This document shows, one piece after another, positions 25,316 to 34,595 of a stretch of 64,000 nucleotides of DNA (position 1 is its first letter; every line of letters starts with the position of its first letter). The position numbers were made by a program, and so were the translations under genes. This DNA comes from Raineyella sp044508675 (GTDB lineage: Bacteria; Actinomycetota; Actinomycetes; Propionibacteriales; Propionibacteriaceae), in the NCBI GenBank assembly GCA_044508675.1, contig JBIQHF010000006.1, positions 83,444-147,443 on the forward strand. Reading direction: 5' to 3'. The notes beneath the pieces were generated by a model, which saw nothing but the letters and a program-made list of their open reading frames with translations, did not search any database and had not been told where the DNA came from.

Positions 25316-26547
25316 GCCGTGGCCTCCTCGGGCTCGCCCCGGCGGGTGCGGGGCATCCGTACGGACGCCAGCGCAGCCAGGGCCATCAATAGGGTTCCGG
25401 TCAGGAAGGCGCCGGAGATGCTCAACTGGTCGGCGAGGGCGCCGGCCACCAACGGGCCGAGGATCTGCCCGGCGTCCCCGGCCATGGAGAAGGCCGCCAC
25501 CGGGTTGCCGGACCGGGGCCCGGCGACGTCGCCGACGGTGGCGGCCGGGGCGGTGCCCATCAGTGAGACCCCGAGGGCGTTGCCGGACAGGGCGACGATC
25601 AGGACCCAGATGTTCGGGGAGAAGGCGACGCCGACCATCGCCACCGCGCAGATCAGGCTGCCGGCGATCATCGCCGGGCGCCGCCCGACCCGGTCGACGA
25701 ACCGGCCGGCCGGCTGGATGGCCACGGTCTGCACCACCGAGGCGATCGCCATCGCCGCCCCGGTCCAGACCGGGGTGCGGTGCAACACCTCCACCACCAG
25801 GACCGGCAGTAGGGAGGACCGGATGCCCATCGAGCTCCAGCCGTTGGCGAAGTTGCAGGCCAGCGCCGCCTGGTAGCGGACATCGGCCAGCACCTGGCGG
25901 AACGGCCGATGGGGGGTGGCCTCGGCCGGGTTCCCGTTGGGGTCGCCAGCGGCCGTACGGCCATGGCCGCGCAGCATGACCAGCCCGACCAGGGCGGCGG
26001 CCACCAGCGTGACGGCGTAGAAGAAGAAGGGTGCCCGGATGGAGATGGCCGCGAGCAGCCCGCCGACCGCCGGACCGGCCATGTTGCCGATCAGGAACCC
26101 GGTCTGGAAGGTGCCGGTGGCCCGGCCACGCTGCTGCGGCACGGTCGAGTGGATCAGCAGCGTCATCGCCGAGACGCTGAACATGGACGAGCCGATCCCG
26201 CCGGCGGCCCGGAACAGCAGCAGCTGTTCGTACGACTGGGCCAGGCCCATCGCGGCACTGGAGGCCGCCACGATCAGCACCCCGGTGACCAGGATCGTAC
26301 GCTCCCCGGCGCGGTCGATCATCCGCCCGGTGAACGGGCTGGTGGCCAGCCGCATCAGGGCGAAGGAGGAGACCACCAGACCGGTCTCCAGCTGGCCGAC
26401 GTCGAACGATCGGGCGAAGACCGGCAGTACTGGCACGACCACGCCGAACCCGACCGCCACGAAGAAGGCGATCACGCCCAGCACGTAGACCGCAGTGGGC
26501 AGCCTGTCCGCGGACCGGCCGCCTCCGGGCAGGGGGAGTGGGCTCAC
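25312..26547 (-). CDS. MFS transporter
   Basis: A 411-aa protein with about 12 hydrophobic segments, a Pro/Gly-rich start and the MFS signature RMIDRAGERTILVTG between segments 2 and 3, with VDRVGRRPA in the second half. It is a drug or metabolite efflux type by general look; the substrate is not inferable. GTG 26547 follows TAGAGT by 7-10 nt (leaderless-like), and the frame is open far upstream without other support. The ATGA overlap couples it to ung. Confidence 0.82.
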   Translation of the reverse strand: MSPLPLPGGGRSADRLPTAVYVLGVIAFFVAVGFGVVVPVLPVFARSFDVGQLETGLVVSSFALMRLATSPFTGRMIDRAGERTILVTGVLIVAASSAAMGLAQSYEQLLLFRAAGGIGSSMFSVSAMTLLIHSTVPQQRGRATGTFQTGFLIGNMAGPAVGGLLAAISIRAPFFFYAVTLVAAALVGLVMLRGHGRTAAGDPNGNPAEATPHRPFRQVLADVRYQAALACNFANGWSSMGIRSSLLPVLVVEVLHRTPVWTGAAMAIASVVQTVAIQPAGRFVDRVGRRPAMIAGSLICAVAMVGVAFSPNIWVLIVALSGNALGVSLMGTAPAATVGDVAGPRSGNPVAAFSMAGDAGQILGPLVAGALADQLSISGAFLTGTLLMALAALASVRMPRTRRGEPEEATA

Positions 26548-26625
26548 CACTCGCACTCTAGTGGGTCGCCCCGAGGGGGGTCGGGACGGCGCCGCGCGGC
26601 AGACCGGCCCGGTCCGGTGCTGCGC

Positions 26626-26631
26626 TAGTAT
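26626..26631 (+). promoter_or_regulatory. Putative -10 box of the AI-2E family gene
   Basis: TAGTAT in the context GCGCTAGTATG lies 33 nt before the next start codon. A weak -35 only. Confidence 0.45.
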
Positions 26632-26664
26632 GAACCGGGTTCGCCGGCCGATCGAGATGGGGTC

Positions 26665-28008
26665 ATGGAGATGGAACCGGACGCTGGGCAAGCAGAAGAG
26701 AAGCTGGACCGACTGGCTCCCGCGGCGGGGTCGGTCCCGGTCGGCATCAGGATCGCTGCCGCCTGGATCTGGCGCCTGCTGCTGATCGGCGTCGCCATCG
26801 TGGCCATCGGCTACGTGATGCAGTACTTCTCCGGCCTCACCATCCCCTTGGCGGTGGCGGTGCTGCTCGCCGCCCTCCTGACCCCGCCGAAGGCCTGGCT
26901 GGTCCGCCGCGGCATGCCGAAGGCGCTGGCGAGCGCCCTTACCCTGGTGGTCGGGCTGCTGCTGGTGCTGGGAGTCTTCACCGCCATCATCGCCCAGATC
27001 GTTTCCCAGGGCCCGACCCTGGCCTCCTCCACCCAAGCCGGTGTGCTCCAACTGATCGACTGGCTCAGCGAGGGCCCGTTCCAGCTGGCCCCCGAGCAGG
27101 TCCAGACGGGCTGGAACGACGTCACCCGCCAGATCCCCCAGAAGCTGCAGGACTGGTCCGGCCAGATCGCCGGCGTGGCCGCGGGGCTGGGATCGTCGGT
27201 CGTCGCGTTCTTCGCCGGTACGTTCACCGCGCTGTTCGCCCTGTTCTTCTTCCTCTACAACGGTCGGGTGCTGTGGTCGGCCACCCTACGGGTCGTGCCG
27301 GCCCGGGCCCGTGCGGCGATCGACCGGGGTGTGACCATCGGCTGGAAGTCCCTGATGGACTACGTGCGTACGATTATCGTCGTCGCCGCCGTTGATGCGC
27401 TCGGGGTCCTGATCGGTGCCCTCGTCCTGCAGATCCCATTGGCAGGGGCGATCGCCGCCCTGACCTTCGTCGGTGCATTCGTCCCGATCGTGGGTGCGTT
27501 CGTGGCGGGAGCGATCGGCGTGCTGATCGCCCTGGTCGCCAAGGGCTGGGTGGCCGCCCTGATCCTGCTCGGCGTCGTGGTGCTGGTCCAGCAGATCGAG
27601 GGGAACGTGCTGCAGCCGTTCCTGATGGGCAAGGCCGTCTCGCTGCACCCCTTGGCCATCCTGCTCGGCATCAGCCTCGGCGTCACGCTCGGCGGCATCG
27701 CCGGGGCGGTGGTCGCGGTGCCGATCCTGGCCTTCTTGAAGTCGTCCATCGAGTCCCTCACGCGCCGCGAGTGGCTGGCGCTGGCCCCCGCCCCTGACCT
27801 GCACATGAGCCGAGACGACATCGTGGCCAGCAATACGATGGGCGGCGGGACCGCCGCCACCCTGGCGCTGCAGCTGGACCGGACGAACCGCACCACCGCT
27901 GACGTGCTGGTCCTGCGTGTCTCGCCGGTCCCCACCGAGGACCCCGATGACGGGGGCGATCCGGATCGTGGCGGGTCGCGACGAGGCGATTCGCCGGACC
28001 CTGACTGA
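26665..28008 (+). CDS. AI-2E family transporter
   Basis: A 447-aa polytopic membrane protein of the AI-2E (TqsA/YdiK) family. Segment pairs include LLIGVAIVAIGYVMQYFSGL and the family hallmark near 300-320, QQIEGNVLQPFLMGKAVSLHPL. A C-terminal soluble tail of about 75 residues is Asp/Thr/Arg-rich. Some members export autoinducer-2, others act as ion antiporters; the substrate here is unknown. GGGG at 26659-26662 precedes ATG 26665. An alternative in-frame ATG lies at 26671. Confidence 0.87.
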   Translation: MEMEPDAGQAEEKLDRLAPAAGSVPVGIRIAAAWIWRLLLIGVAIVAIGYVMQYFSGLTIPLAVAVLLAALLTPPKAWLVRRGMPKALASALTLVVGLLLVLGVFTAIIAQIVSQGPTLASSTQAGVLQLIDWLSEGPFQLAPEQVQTGWNDVTRQIPQKLQDWSGQIAGVAAGLGSSVVAFFAGTFTALFALFFFLYNGRVLWSATLRVVPARARAAIDRGVTIGWKSLMDYVRTIIVVAAVDALGVLIGALVLQIPLAGAIAALTFVGAFVPIVGAFVAGAIGVLIALVAKGWVAALILLGVVVLVQQIEGNVLQPFLMGKAVSLHPLAILLGISLGVTLGGIAGAVVAVPILAFLKSSIESLTRREWLALAPAPDLHMSRDDIVASNTMGGGTAATLALQLDRTNRTTADVLVLRVSPVPTEDPDDGGDPDRGGSRRGDSPDPD

Positions 28009-28066
28009 CCCCCCAAATGCCGGGGCCGGGGTGGGGATCGGACCGGGCCGCTCCTATCGTTGAGCT

Positions 28067-29143
28067 ATGGACACGCCTGACCTGAGTCGGATTCTTGCCG
28101 ACCTCGCTGCCGGCCGGATCGATGCCGCGGAGGCCGGCCGCCTGATCGAGGAGTTGCAGGGTCGTACGCCACCCGAGCCGGACTCGGTGGGGGACGCGAC
28201 CGCTGCGCAGGGGGAGGCGACAGCGGGGTCCCAGGAGCCGTCAGCCGACCAGACCTCCGACGACCGACCCCATGACGAGCAACACCCGACCGGCCCCTCC
28301 AGTTCGGAGACCTGGTCGCAGACCTCCGGTGCCGCCCAGGCCGCCGGGGACGTGCTGCGCGACGTCTTCCGCAGCGCACGCCAGGCCGCCACGAAGGCCG
28401 CCGATGCCGCGGCCGGCTATGCGCGCGAGCGTGAGACCCACGGGACCGAGCAGCAACCCCACGGCGGTGGCGCCGCCACCGGCCGGGCGGCCGGCAGCGC
28501 CGAGCGGGTCAGCGTCCGGGTGACCGGGCGGCGGGTCCGCATCGTGGTCGACTCCTCGGTCAACAGCTGCCACGTCACCGGCGAACACGTCCTGCGCCGC
28601 AACGGCGACCTGATCGAGGTCAGCGCCGAGGGTGACTTCCGTCCGCACCTGAGCGGGATCAAGCTGCCGAACCCCCTGAACTTCGAGGGTCTGCGCCGGG
28701 GCCGCGGCAACGAACTCCTGATCCGGATGAACCCGTCGCTGGCCCTCGACGTCGAGGTGACGGCCGGTAGCCTGCAGGTGTCCAACGTGGCGCACCTGGG
28801 CCGGGTCCGGGTGACCGGCGGTGGCGCCTCGATCATCGGCTTCGAGGAGGTCGAGGACGCGCTGTTGCAGGCAGCGATCGTGCAGATGGCTGGCCGGGTC
28901 CAGACCGGCCGCTCCCGGATCCGGGTCGAGTCCGGCCAACTGTCCCTGAAGCTGGACGACGACTCCAACGTGACCGTGGTCGCAGCGTCGCACATCGGGC
29001 GCGTCACCTGGTCGGGACGGCACACCGGGGCCGGGGACCAGGTGGTGATGGGCAACGGGTCGGCGCGACTCGACGTGACCGCGGTGATGGGCCACGCCGG
29101 GGTCCAGGTCGGCACCCCGGTGGGGGAGTCGTCGACGAACTGA
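28067..29143 (+). CDS. DUF4097 family beta-strand repeat protein
   Basis: A 358-aa soluble protein. N-terminal about 30 residues (DLSRILADLAAGRIDAAEAGRLIEEL) resemble the short helical SHOCT-like module that often precedes DUF4097 domains. Then a low-complexity Pro/Ser/Gln linker and amphipathic helix (about 100-125), and from about 145 a beta-solenoid-like DUF4097 region rich in alternating hydrophobic residues with VTGRRVRIVVDSSVNSCHV. No signal peptide. TATCGT ends 6 nt before ATG 28067 (leaderless pattern). Function unknown. Confidence 0.72.
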   Translation: MDTPDLSRILADLAAGRIDAAEAGRLIEELQGRTPPEPDSVGDATAAQGEATAGSQEPSADQTSDDRPHDEQHPTGPSSSETWSQTSGAAQAAGDVLRDVFRSARQAATKAADAAAGYARERETHGTEQQPHGGGAATGRAAGSAERVSVRVTGRRVRIVVDSSVNSCHVTGEHVLRRNGDLIEVSAEGDFRPHLSGIKLPNPLNFEGLRRGRGNELLIRMNPSLALDVEVTAGSLQVSNVAHLGRVRVTGGGASIIGFEEVEDALLQAAIVQMAGRVQTGRSRIRVESGQLSLKLDDDSNVTVVAASHIGRVTWSGRHTGAGDQVVMGNGSARLDVTAVMGHAGVQVGTPVGESSTN

Positions 29144-29190
29144 CCGCCGCCGGGAGGCGGGACGGCAAGGAAGAATTGCGCGACTGAAGA

Positions 29191-29218
29191 ACGGCCGGGT
29201 CCCTGGGGACCCGGCCGT
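29191..29218. terminator. Bidirectional terminator
   Basis: ACGGCCGGGTCC-CTGG-GGACCCGGCCGT is a perfect 12-bp stem with a 4-nt loop between the convergent DUF4097 and greA genes. It can serve both strands. Confidence 0.85.
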
Positions 29219-29255
29219 TGACTGGTTCGGGGGTTGGTCGCCCCCTCCTCAGGTG

Positions 29256-29759
29256 TCAGTGCGCACTGATGTCGAGCACGGAAACGCTGATCGTGGCGCC
29301 GGTGGGGGCCTCGTACGACACGGTGTCGCCGACCCGGGCCCCGAGCACGGCCTGGCCGAGCGGCGACTGCGGGCTGTACACCTCGATATCAGCCAGGGAG
29401 TCATCGAGTTGGGCGTTCTCCCGCGAGCCGAGGAAGAACGCCTCGGTGTCGTCCTTGTCGCCGTCCCAAGCGATGGTGACCACGGTCCCGACAGCCACGA
29501 CATCGGTGTCGGCCGGGGCCTCGCCGACCTCGGCGACGCGCAGGGTGTGCTCGATCACCGTGATCTTCGCCTCCTGTTGCCCCTGCTCCTCGCGGGCCGC
29601 ATGGTAGCCGGCGTTCTCGGAGAGGTCACCCTCATCGCGGGCCTGGGCGATCTTCTTCGAGATCGCGTCGCGATTGGCCTTGAGGGCCTCCAGCTCCTGA
29701 GCGAGCTTGTCATAGGCCGCCCGGGTCAGGAAGACGGTGTCGGTAACGTTCTCTGCCAT
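29256..29759 (-). CDS. greA: Transcription elongation factor GreA
   Basis: Rescues backtracked RNA polymerase by stimulating transcript cleavage. 167 aa: the N-terminal coiled-coil finger (AYDKLAQELEALKANRDAISKKIAQARDEGDLSENAGYH) carries the conserved acidic tip DLSENAGY, and the C-terminal FKBP-like domain ends VSVLDIS. ATG 29759 has TAGACT ending 6 nt upstream (leaderless pattern). The greA, DUF4307, mca order is shared with M. tuberculosis. Confidence 0.97.
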   Translation of the reverse strand: MAENVTDTVFLTRAAYDKLAQELEALKANRDAISKKIAQARDEGDLSENAGYHAAREEQGQQEAKITVIEHTLRVAEVGEAPADTDVVAVGTVVTIAWDGDKDDTEAFFLGSRENAQLDDSLADIEVYSPQSPLGQAVLGARVGDTVSYEAPTGATISVSVLDISAH

Positions 29760-29821
29760 TGACGCAGTCTAGCCCACCACTCAAGCCTCGCCCTCTGGGC
29801 GAGGTACACCGCGCGTTCCCG

Positions 29822-30256
29822 TCAGTTGACCAGCCGGCAGCCCTCCACGTACACCGCGTCGGCCGGCCGGACGGTGCGCAGTGACCCGTCGACGGTGACC
29901 TGCTCCTGGTCCGAGGGCGGGATGGTCAGGTCGAGCTGGCCGATGTGCTCGAAATTCTGGGCCTGGGCGCGAACGGTGCAGACCGCCTCGCGGCTGGGAT
30001 CGGGCCGGACGACCAACAGGGTGAAGCCGGCGCGCTGGTCGTCGATCACCCAGTGTGCGGTCAACGTCGCCTCGACCGGGGGGCGCTGCGAGTTGCGCAC
30101 GGCCGTCTGCAGGTACCAGCCCAGCGCGAGGACGACGACCACCGCGATGATGGCGCGGACCACCGGTCCGCGCGCGTTCACCGGGGGGTACCGCCGAGCG
30201 ATCCGGTCGATGTCGGTGGGGTCGTCGCTGAGAGCCTGGGTCCGGGTGCGTGCCAC
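29822..30256 (-). CDS. DUF4307 membrane-anchored protein
   Basis: A 144-aa protein: cytoplasmic N-terminus RRYPPVNARGP, one membrane segment (AIIAVVVVLALGWYLQTAV, about 35-53), then an extracytoplasmic beta-rich domain with two Cys (AVCTV and EGCRLV). It matches the DUF4307 family that in mycobacteria lies between greA and mca (Rv1081c). CACAAT ends 6 nt before the GTG start (leaderless pattern). No function is established. Confidence 0.85.
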   Translation of the reverse strand: MARTRTQALSDDPTDIDRIARRYPPVNARGPVVRAIIAVVVVLALGWYLQTAVRNSQRPPVEATLTAHWVIDDQRAGFTLLVVRPDPSREAVCTVRAQAQNFEHIGQLDLTIPPSDQEQVTVDGSLRTVRPADAVYVEGCRLVN

Positions 30257-30386
30257 GGCTCCATTGTGCCCCGCCGTTCGGGGCGTTCGGGTGGACGAGG
30301 CACCCGCGGACGAGACGCGCCCCGGGGGCGATGAGGCGGGATGTGGCAGGATTCACAGCGTGTCGCAAGCAGAATGGGGAGTGTCG

Positions 30387-31334
30387 ATGAACGGACCGCT
30401 CGAGCCCCGGGAGGACCATCCGAGCACCGGAGGGTGGGCCCCGGCCCGGCGGGTGGACGCCTGGGGTCAGAGGCTGCGGCTGATGCACGTGCATGCCCAT
30501 CCCGACGACGAGTCGAGCAAGGGCGCGGCCACCACCGCCAAGTACGAGGCCGAAGGTGTCGACGTCGTCGTGGTGACCTGCACCGGCGGGGAGCTGGGCA
30601 GCGTGCTGAACCCGGCCATGGACCGCCCCGAGGTCCGGGACAACCTTGCCGAGGTCCGCCGCCAGGAGATGGACGCGGCGCGCGACATCCTGGGCATCGA
30701 CCAGATCTGGCTCGGCTTCCACGACTCCGGACTGCCCGAGGGGGATCCGCTGCCGCCGTTGCCGGAGGGATCGTTCGCGGCCCTCGATCCGGCCGAGGCC
30801 GCCGCCCCATTGGTGCAGATCATCCGGCGGCTGCGCCCGCACGTGATCACCACCTACGACGAGAACGGCGGCTACCCCCACCCCGACCACATCCAGACCC
30901 ACCGGGTGACCATGGAGGCGGTCCGCCAGGCGGCCGATGCGGAGCTGCACCCCGAGTACGGTGCCGCCTGGCAGGTGCCGAAGGTCTATTACCAGATGAC
31001 CCTCACCGCCGGCCGGTGGAAGGGGCTCAGCGATGCGATGCTCGCCAGGGGACTGGAGAGCCCGTTCGAGGAGCGACTGCAGCACCGCCCGGTGGACGAT
31101 GCCTACCAGGCGCGGATCACCACCCGGGTGCCGTGCGCCGACTACTTCGAGATCCGCAACCGCGCGTTGCTCGCCCACGCCACCCAGATCGATCCGAACG
31201 GCTTCTGGTTCGCCTGCCCGCTGGAGATCGAGAAGGAGGCCTGGCCGACCGAGGACTACGAACTGGTGATCGATCACACCGGGTCCCCCCTGCCGGAGGA
31301 CGATCTCTTCGCCGGCATTGCGGTCGAACGGTAG
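30387..31334 (+). CDS. mca: Mycothiol S-conjugate amidase
   Basis: Zinc amidase of the PIG-L/LmbE family that cleaves mycothiol conjugates, releasing the mercapturic acid for export; a detoxification enzyme of actinobacteria. Zinc motifs are HAHPDDESS near residue 35 and PHPDHIQTH near 170. ATG 30387 is preceded by GGGGA 6 nt upstream; GTG 30360 is in frame and also possible. 315 aa versus about 288 for the M. tuberculosis enzyme, the excess at the N-terminus. It implies that the organism makes mycothiol. Confidence 0.93.
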   Translation: MNGPLEPREDHPSTGGWAPARRVDAWGQRLRLMHVHAHPDDESSKGAATTAKYEAEGVDVVVVTCTGGELGSVLNPAMDRPEVRDNLAEVRRQEMDAARDILGIDQIWLGFHDSGLPEGDPLPPLPEGSFAALDPAEAAAPLVQIIRRLRPHVITTYDENGGYPHPDHIQTHRVTMEAVRQAADAELHPEYGAAWQVPKVYYQMTLTAGRWKGLSDAMLARGLESPFEERLQHRPVDDAYQARITTRVPCADYFEIRNRALLAHATQIDPNGFWFACPLEIEKEAWPTEDYELVIDHTGSPLPEDDLFAGIAVER

Positions 31335-31343
31335 GCTCGGGGC

Positions 31344-31637
31344 ATGATTCCCCTGGAGTACAACGGCGGTGCCGCCACCGGCGCCGCCGAGGTCATCGTG
31401 ATCGGGCTGCTGGCGCTGGGGATCCTGGTGCTCGTCCTGCTGATGTGGCGCTCGATCAAGAAGATCTCCGTGCCGTACGCAGACGGTCGACCCGCTGACT
31501 GGAAGCCCGAGTCTCCACTGGATGCCGACGAGGGGCCCTCGGCGTCCGAGGAATCCGGCCAGACGGCCGAGGTGGTGCAGGGGTCGAAGTCCTCGGGGGA
31601 AGCCACGGGTGACGAGCGACCCGGGCCACAGGCCTGA
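31344..31637 (+). CDS. Small membrane protein, Rv1083-like
   Basis: A 97-aa bitopic protein with one N-terminal membrane segment (EVIVIGLLALGILVLVLLMW, about 16-35) and an acidic, disordered cytoplasmic tail rich in Glu, Ser and Gly. It follows mca at 9 nt, as a similar small gene does in mycobacteria. TAGGCT ends 6 nt before ATG 31344 (leaderless pattern), so it may also have its own promoter. Function unknown. Confidence 0.7.
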   Translation: MIPLEYNGGAATGAAEVIVIGLLALGILVLVLLMWRSIKKISVPYADGRPADWKPESPLDADEGPSASEESGQTAEVVQGSKSSGEATGDERPGPQA

Positions 31638-31882
31638 GTCGCCGGTCCCGGAGCTTCGAAAGGTGAGGCGCGGCCCGCTGCCGGGGGCGGCGGGTCGGTG
31701 TGGCGGTTGGCTCCGGTCAGGTGTGGAACGAAGGAAACGTGCGGGCGTACGCTTCGTATGGGATCGACTCGGCAGGGTCGGCACCCATCGACCCGAAACC
31801 CCTGGTGGTCCGGGCGGTGAGGAGTGATTCCGCCCGAACGACTGCCGGCCCGGGCCCGTACCGATCGCGAGATGGCACCCAC

Positions 31883-32482
31883 ATGAACACAACGATCCCG
31901 GCCGGACCCGGAGACGGTCCGGCGCCCGAGGAGTCCTGGGAGACCGACTGGTACGAACAGCGACGCTTCGAGCTGGTCGCAGCCATGCTGCCCCGCGAGT
32001 TCTACCTGGACGCCTTCGATCCCGCCTGTGGGACCGGAGAGCTGTCCGCCATCCTGGCCGCCCGGTGCGAGTACCTGCTCGCCTCCGACTGCGGCGAGGA
32101 CGAGGTCCGCCGGGCCACCCAGCGGCTGGCCGGTTTCAACGCGGACGTGACCAGGATGGATGTCCGGCACGAGTGGCCCGAGCGTCGCTACGACCTGGTC
32201 GTGCTGGTCGAGCTGTTGCCGTACCTGGAGACCGCGGAGATCGACGCCGTGCTGCACCGCTCGGCCGCCCACCTGTTGCCCGGTGGCCACCTGGTGGTGG
32301 GGCAGTGGCGGCGGCCGGTCGTCGACGGCGGACCGGACGGTGACGAGATCAGTGCCCGGGCCCGTTCACTGCAGGGCACTCGGCCGCTGGCCCGTTACGA
32401 GGATGCGGACTACGTCATCGACGTGCTCGGCCACCAGGATGCCGCCACTCTGCCGACGGAGGAGGGCCTGCCCTACGATTGA
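31883..32482 (+). CDS. NodS-like SAM-dependent methyltransferase
   Basis: A 199-aa class I methyltransferase resembling the NodS family: W-ETDWYEQRRFELVAAMLP, then the AdoMet motif FDPACGTGELSAILAARC (motif I), ASDCGEDEVRRA (motif II region) and YDLVVLVELLPYL. Some NodS-like genes lie beside PIG-L deacetylases; here one is three genes from mca, which is suggestive but not proof of a shared pathway. ATG 31883 has only a weak ribosome-binding site; the frame is open to 31700. Confidence 0.78.
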   Translation: MNTTIPAGPGDGPAPEESWETDWYEQRRFELVAAMLPREFYLDAFDPACGTGELSAILAARCEYLLASDCGEDEVRRATQRLAGFNADVTRMDVRHEWPERRYDLVVLVELLPYLETAEIDAVLHRSAAHLLPGGHLVVGQWRRPVVDGGPDGDEISARARSLQGTRPLARYEDADYVIDVLGHQDAATLPTEEGLPYD

Positions 32483-32504
32483 GGCAGCGGGGCACAATGG
32501 CCGG

Positions 32505-33134
32505 GTGCGGAACGTTCTCACCTGTCGCCCCAGTGTCCACCTCACCGACCGGACCGGACGCTTCGGCCGGGTGTACCGGGAGCCGGTGACCCACTACCTG
32601 GAGCTGCTGGTCGATGGCGTCCCGCTGGACCGGTTGGTGGCCCACGGGGCCGGGCTGGTCACACCGTTGCAGCCCGGCTGGCTGGAGCACACCGCCCCGG
32701 TGATCGATGAGATGTTGGGCCAGGTCGACGGCTTGCGGCTGCCGAGTGGCTTCGCCCCGATCCGCTACCTGGCGCCGGGGCGGGTGCCGCTGCTGGTCTG
32801 TCCGTGGGACGACGACATCCACTGCGGCTGGTTGACCACCCGGGTGACAGTCGATGAGGAGACCGTTAACTGGAGGGACTTCCGCTGGGAGAACGGCGGG
32901 ATCGGAGCCGCCGAGCCGGTGCGGGGCCTGCCCTCGTCCCTGAAGTTCGAACGGGCCCCGTACGAGGCGACGCTGGAGTGGGCCCGGGTGGCTGCCGCCG
33001 CGTTGCCGGCGGCCGACCCCGACCGGGACTCGTGGCGCGAGGACGAGCCCGTACCAGGCGTGCCCGCCGGCCTGGAACGGGTCTGGGGGCGGTGGGCCCG
33101 ACTGCGGAACCGCGGCGTCGACCAGCAGTCCTGA
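32505..33134 (+). CDS. Hypothetical protein
   Basis: A 209-aa soluble protein that I do not recognise. Features: an N-terminal segment VHLTDRTGRFGRVYREPVTHYLELLVDGVPLDRL, a Trp-rich middle CPWDDDIHCGWLTTRV, then RDFRWENGGIG and a C-terminal Trp/Arg-rich segment. Two Cys flank the DDDIH motif, a possible metal site. GTG 32505 has CACAAT ending about 8 nt upstream (leaderless pattern). It lies after the methyltransferase gene and may be co-transcribed with it. Confidence 0.7.
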   Translation: MRNVLTCRPSVHLTDRTGRFGRVYREPVTHYLELLVDGVPLDRLVAHGAGLVTPLQPGWLEHTAPVIDEMLGQVDGLRLPSGFAPIRYLAPGRVPLLVCPWDDDIHCGWLTTRVTVDEETVNWRDFRWENGGIGAAEPVRGLPSSLKFERAPYEATLEWARVAAAALPAADPDRDSWREDEPVPGVPAGLERVWGRWARLRNRGVDQQS

Positions 33135-33212
33135 ACCGGTGCGGCCGGAGCCTGCCGGAAGTGTCAGTGGACCGTGCTTGGGTGGACCCGACGACGGACG
33201 GAGGGGGAGGTC

Positions 33213-34586
33213 GTGAGTGATGCGACGGACATGGACAAGATCCTGGGGGATCGACTCCGCACCGGGCCGCAGGACCGGTGGCAGGGCGAGACCGACGAGG
33301 TCTACGCGGCGGAGGAGCGGGTGGTCAGGTGGATCGAGGAGCGGACCGTGCGACTCGGCGGCGTCACCTGGCAGCCCGAGCCCGACCCACTGTTCCGCGA
33401 CGTACGGGAGGTCGCGCGGTTCTGCGAGCAGGCCTGTGACCGACTGGGGGTCCCGCGGGTCGTGGTGCGCGCCCGCAAGGGGCCGAAGAAGGCCCACTAT
33501 GACGGCCAGTTGATGGAGATCGCGGTGCCGACGGCCGAGGTGGGCGGGGCCTGGGCGCTGCGAGGCCTGGTCGTGATCCACGAGCTGGCCCACCATCTGG
33601 TCGGTGTCGGTGGGATACGCGAGGGCGGCCCGCATGGCGCGACCTTCCGTACGCGGATGATGCACGCCCTGGACGTGCTCGGCTTCCCGGTCCAGGCCCA
33701 GCTGCTGCGGATCGCCCTGGAGACCGATGAGGAGAGCGTCGAGCAGGAGACCTGGCGGACCCGGATCGAGGCGATCCTGCGGCAGGCCGAGGCGACCCCA
33801 CACCTCGCGGAGGCGGAGACATTCATGGAGCGGGCTCAGGAGCTGGCCACCCGGCACGCCATCGATCTGGCCCTGCTGGCCGCCTCGGACCGGTCGGGCG
33901 GGACTGCCCGGCCCGAGCAGCCCGAGGAGGTGGTCGTGGTGATGGGCAAGGCCGGGCAGCGGTGGCTGCGCACCTACTGCCGCCTGTTCATGGCGGTGGC
34001 CAGGGCCAACGACGTGGAGTACCTGCTGGCCGGCAATTCCACCCGGATGTACGCCCACGGCATGCCGTCCGACATCACCATGACGATCGCCCTGCACGAG
34101 TCACTGCGGGCCCAGATGGTCGCCTCCGCCGCGGCCTGGATGAAGACGGGGGCCTGGAAGGAGGAGACCGCCCTACGGTGGACCGGGAGCAGGTACCGGG
34201 AGGCTCCGGTGCACTGGTCGACCGCCAGGACCTCGTTCTACGAGGGGTTCATCGAGTCGGTCGGCCGGCGCCTGGCCGAGTCCCGGCGGCGTGCCGAGGA
34301 GGCGGCCGCGGGCGCCGGCCCGGGGAGGGAGGGCGGCCAGGGGTCGACGGCGACCGATGGCGTACCGGGTGCTGCGCTGCACTCCACGGCGGTGGTGCTG
34401 GCCGCCAAGCGCGAGCAGGTCCGCGCCTTCCACGAGGAGGTCACCGCGCGGGTCAACGCGGGCCGCTGGCGGGGCAACGACTACGTCCCGGTGGCCCGGT
34501 CGACCAGCGGGGAGCTCGCCGGGATGGAGGCTGGGCGCCGCGCTGCCGTCGGGCGGCAACGCCGCGAGCTGGGACGCACGCCCTAG
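33213..34586 (+). CDS. TIGR04338 HExxH metallohydrolase with DUF2786 region
   Basis: A 457-aa cytosolic protein. The N-terminal part (about 1-170) has the zincin motif VIHELAHHLVG and the actinobacterial TIGR04338 character. The next part, LRQAEATPHLAEAETFMERAQELATRHAIDLALLA, is the DUF2786 module (about 180-225). The rest is predicted mostly helical. The start is GTG 33213; GGAGG at 33200-33204 gives 8-nt spacing. The combination in one chain is unusual in my recollection. Function unknown. Confidence 0.78.
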   Translation: MSDATDMDKILGDRLRTGPQDRWQGETDEVYAAEERVVRWIEERTVRLGGVTWQPEPDPLFRDVREVARFCEQACDRLGVPRVVVRARKGPKKAHYDGQLMEIAVPTAEVGGAWALRGLVVIHELAHHLVGVGGIREGGPHGATFRTRMMHALDVLGFPVQAQLLRIALETDEESVEQETWRTRIEAILRQAEATPHLAEAETFMERAQELATRHAIDLALLAASDRSGGTARPEQPEEVVVVMGKAGQRWLRTYCRLFMAVARANDVEYLLAGNSTRMYAHGMPSDITMTIALHESLRAQMVASAAAWMKTGAWKEETALRWTGSRYREAPVHWSTARTSFYEGFIESVGRRLAESRRRAEEAAAGAGPGREGGQGSTATDGVPGAALHSTAVVLAAKREQVRAFHEEVTARVNAGRWRGNDYVPVARSTSGELAGMEAGRRAAVGRQRRELGRTP

Positions 34587-34595
34587 GCTGGTCCC

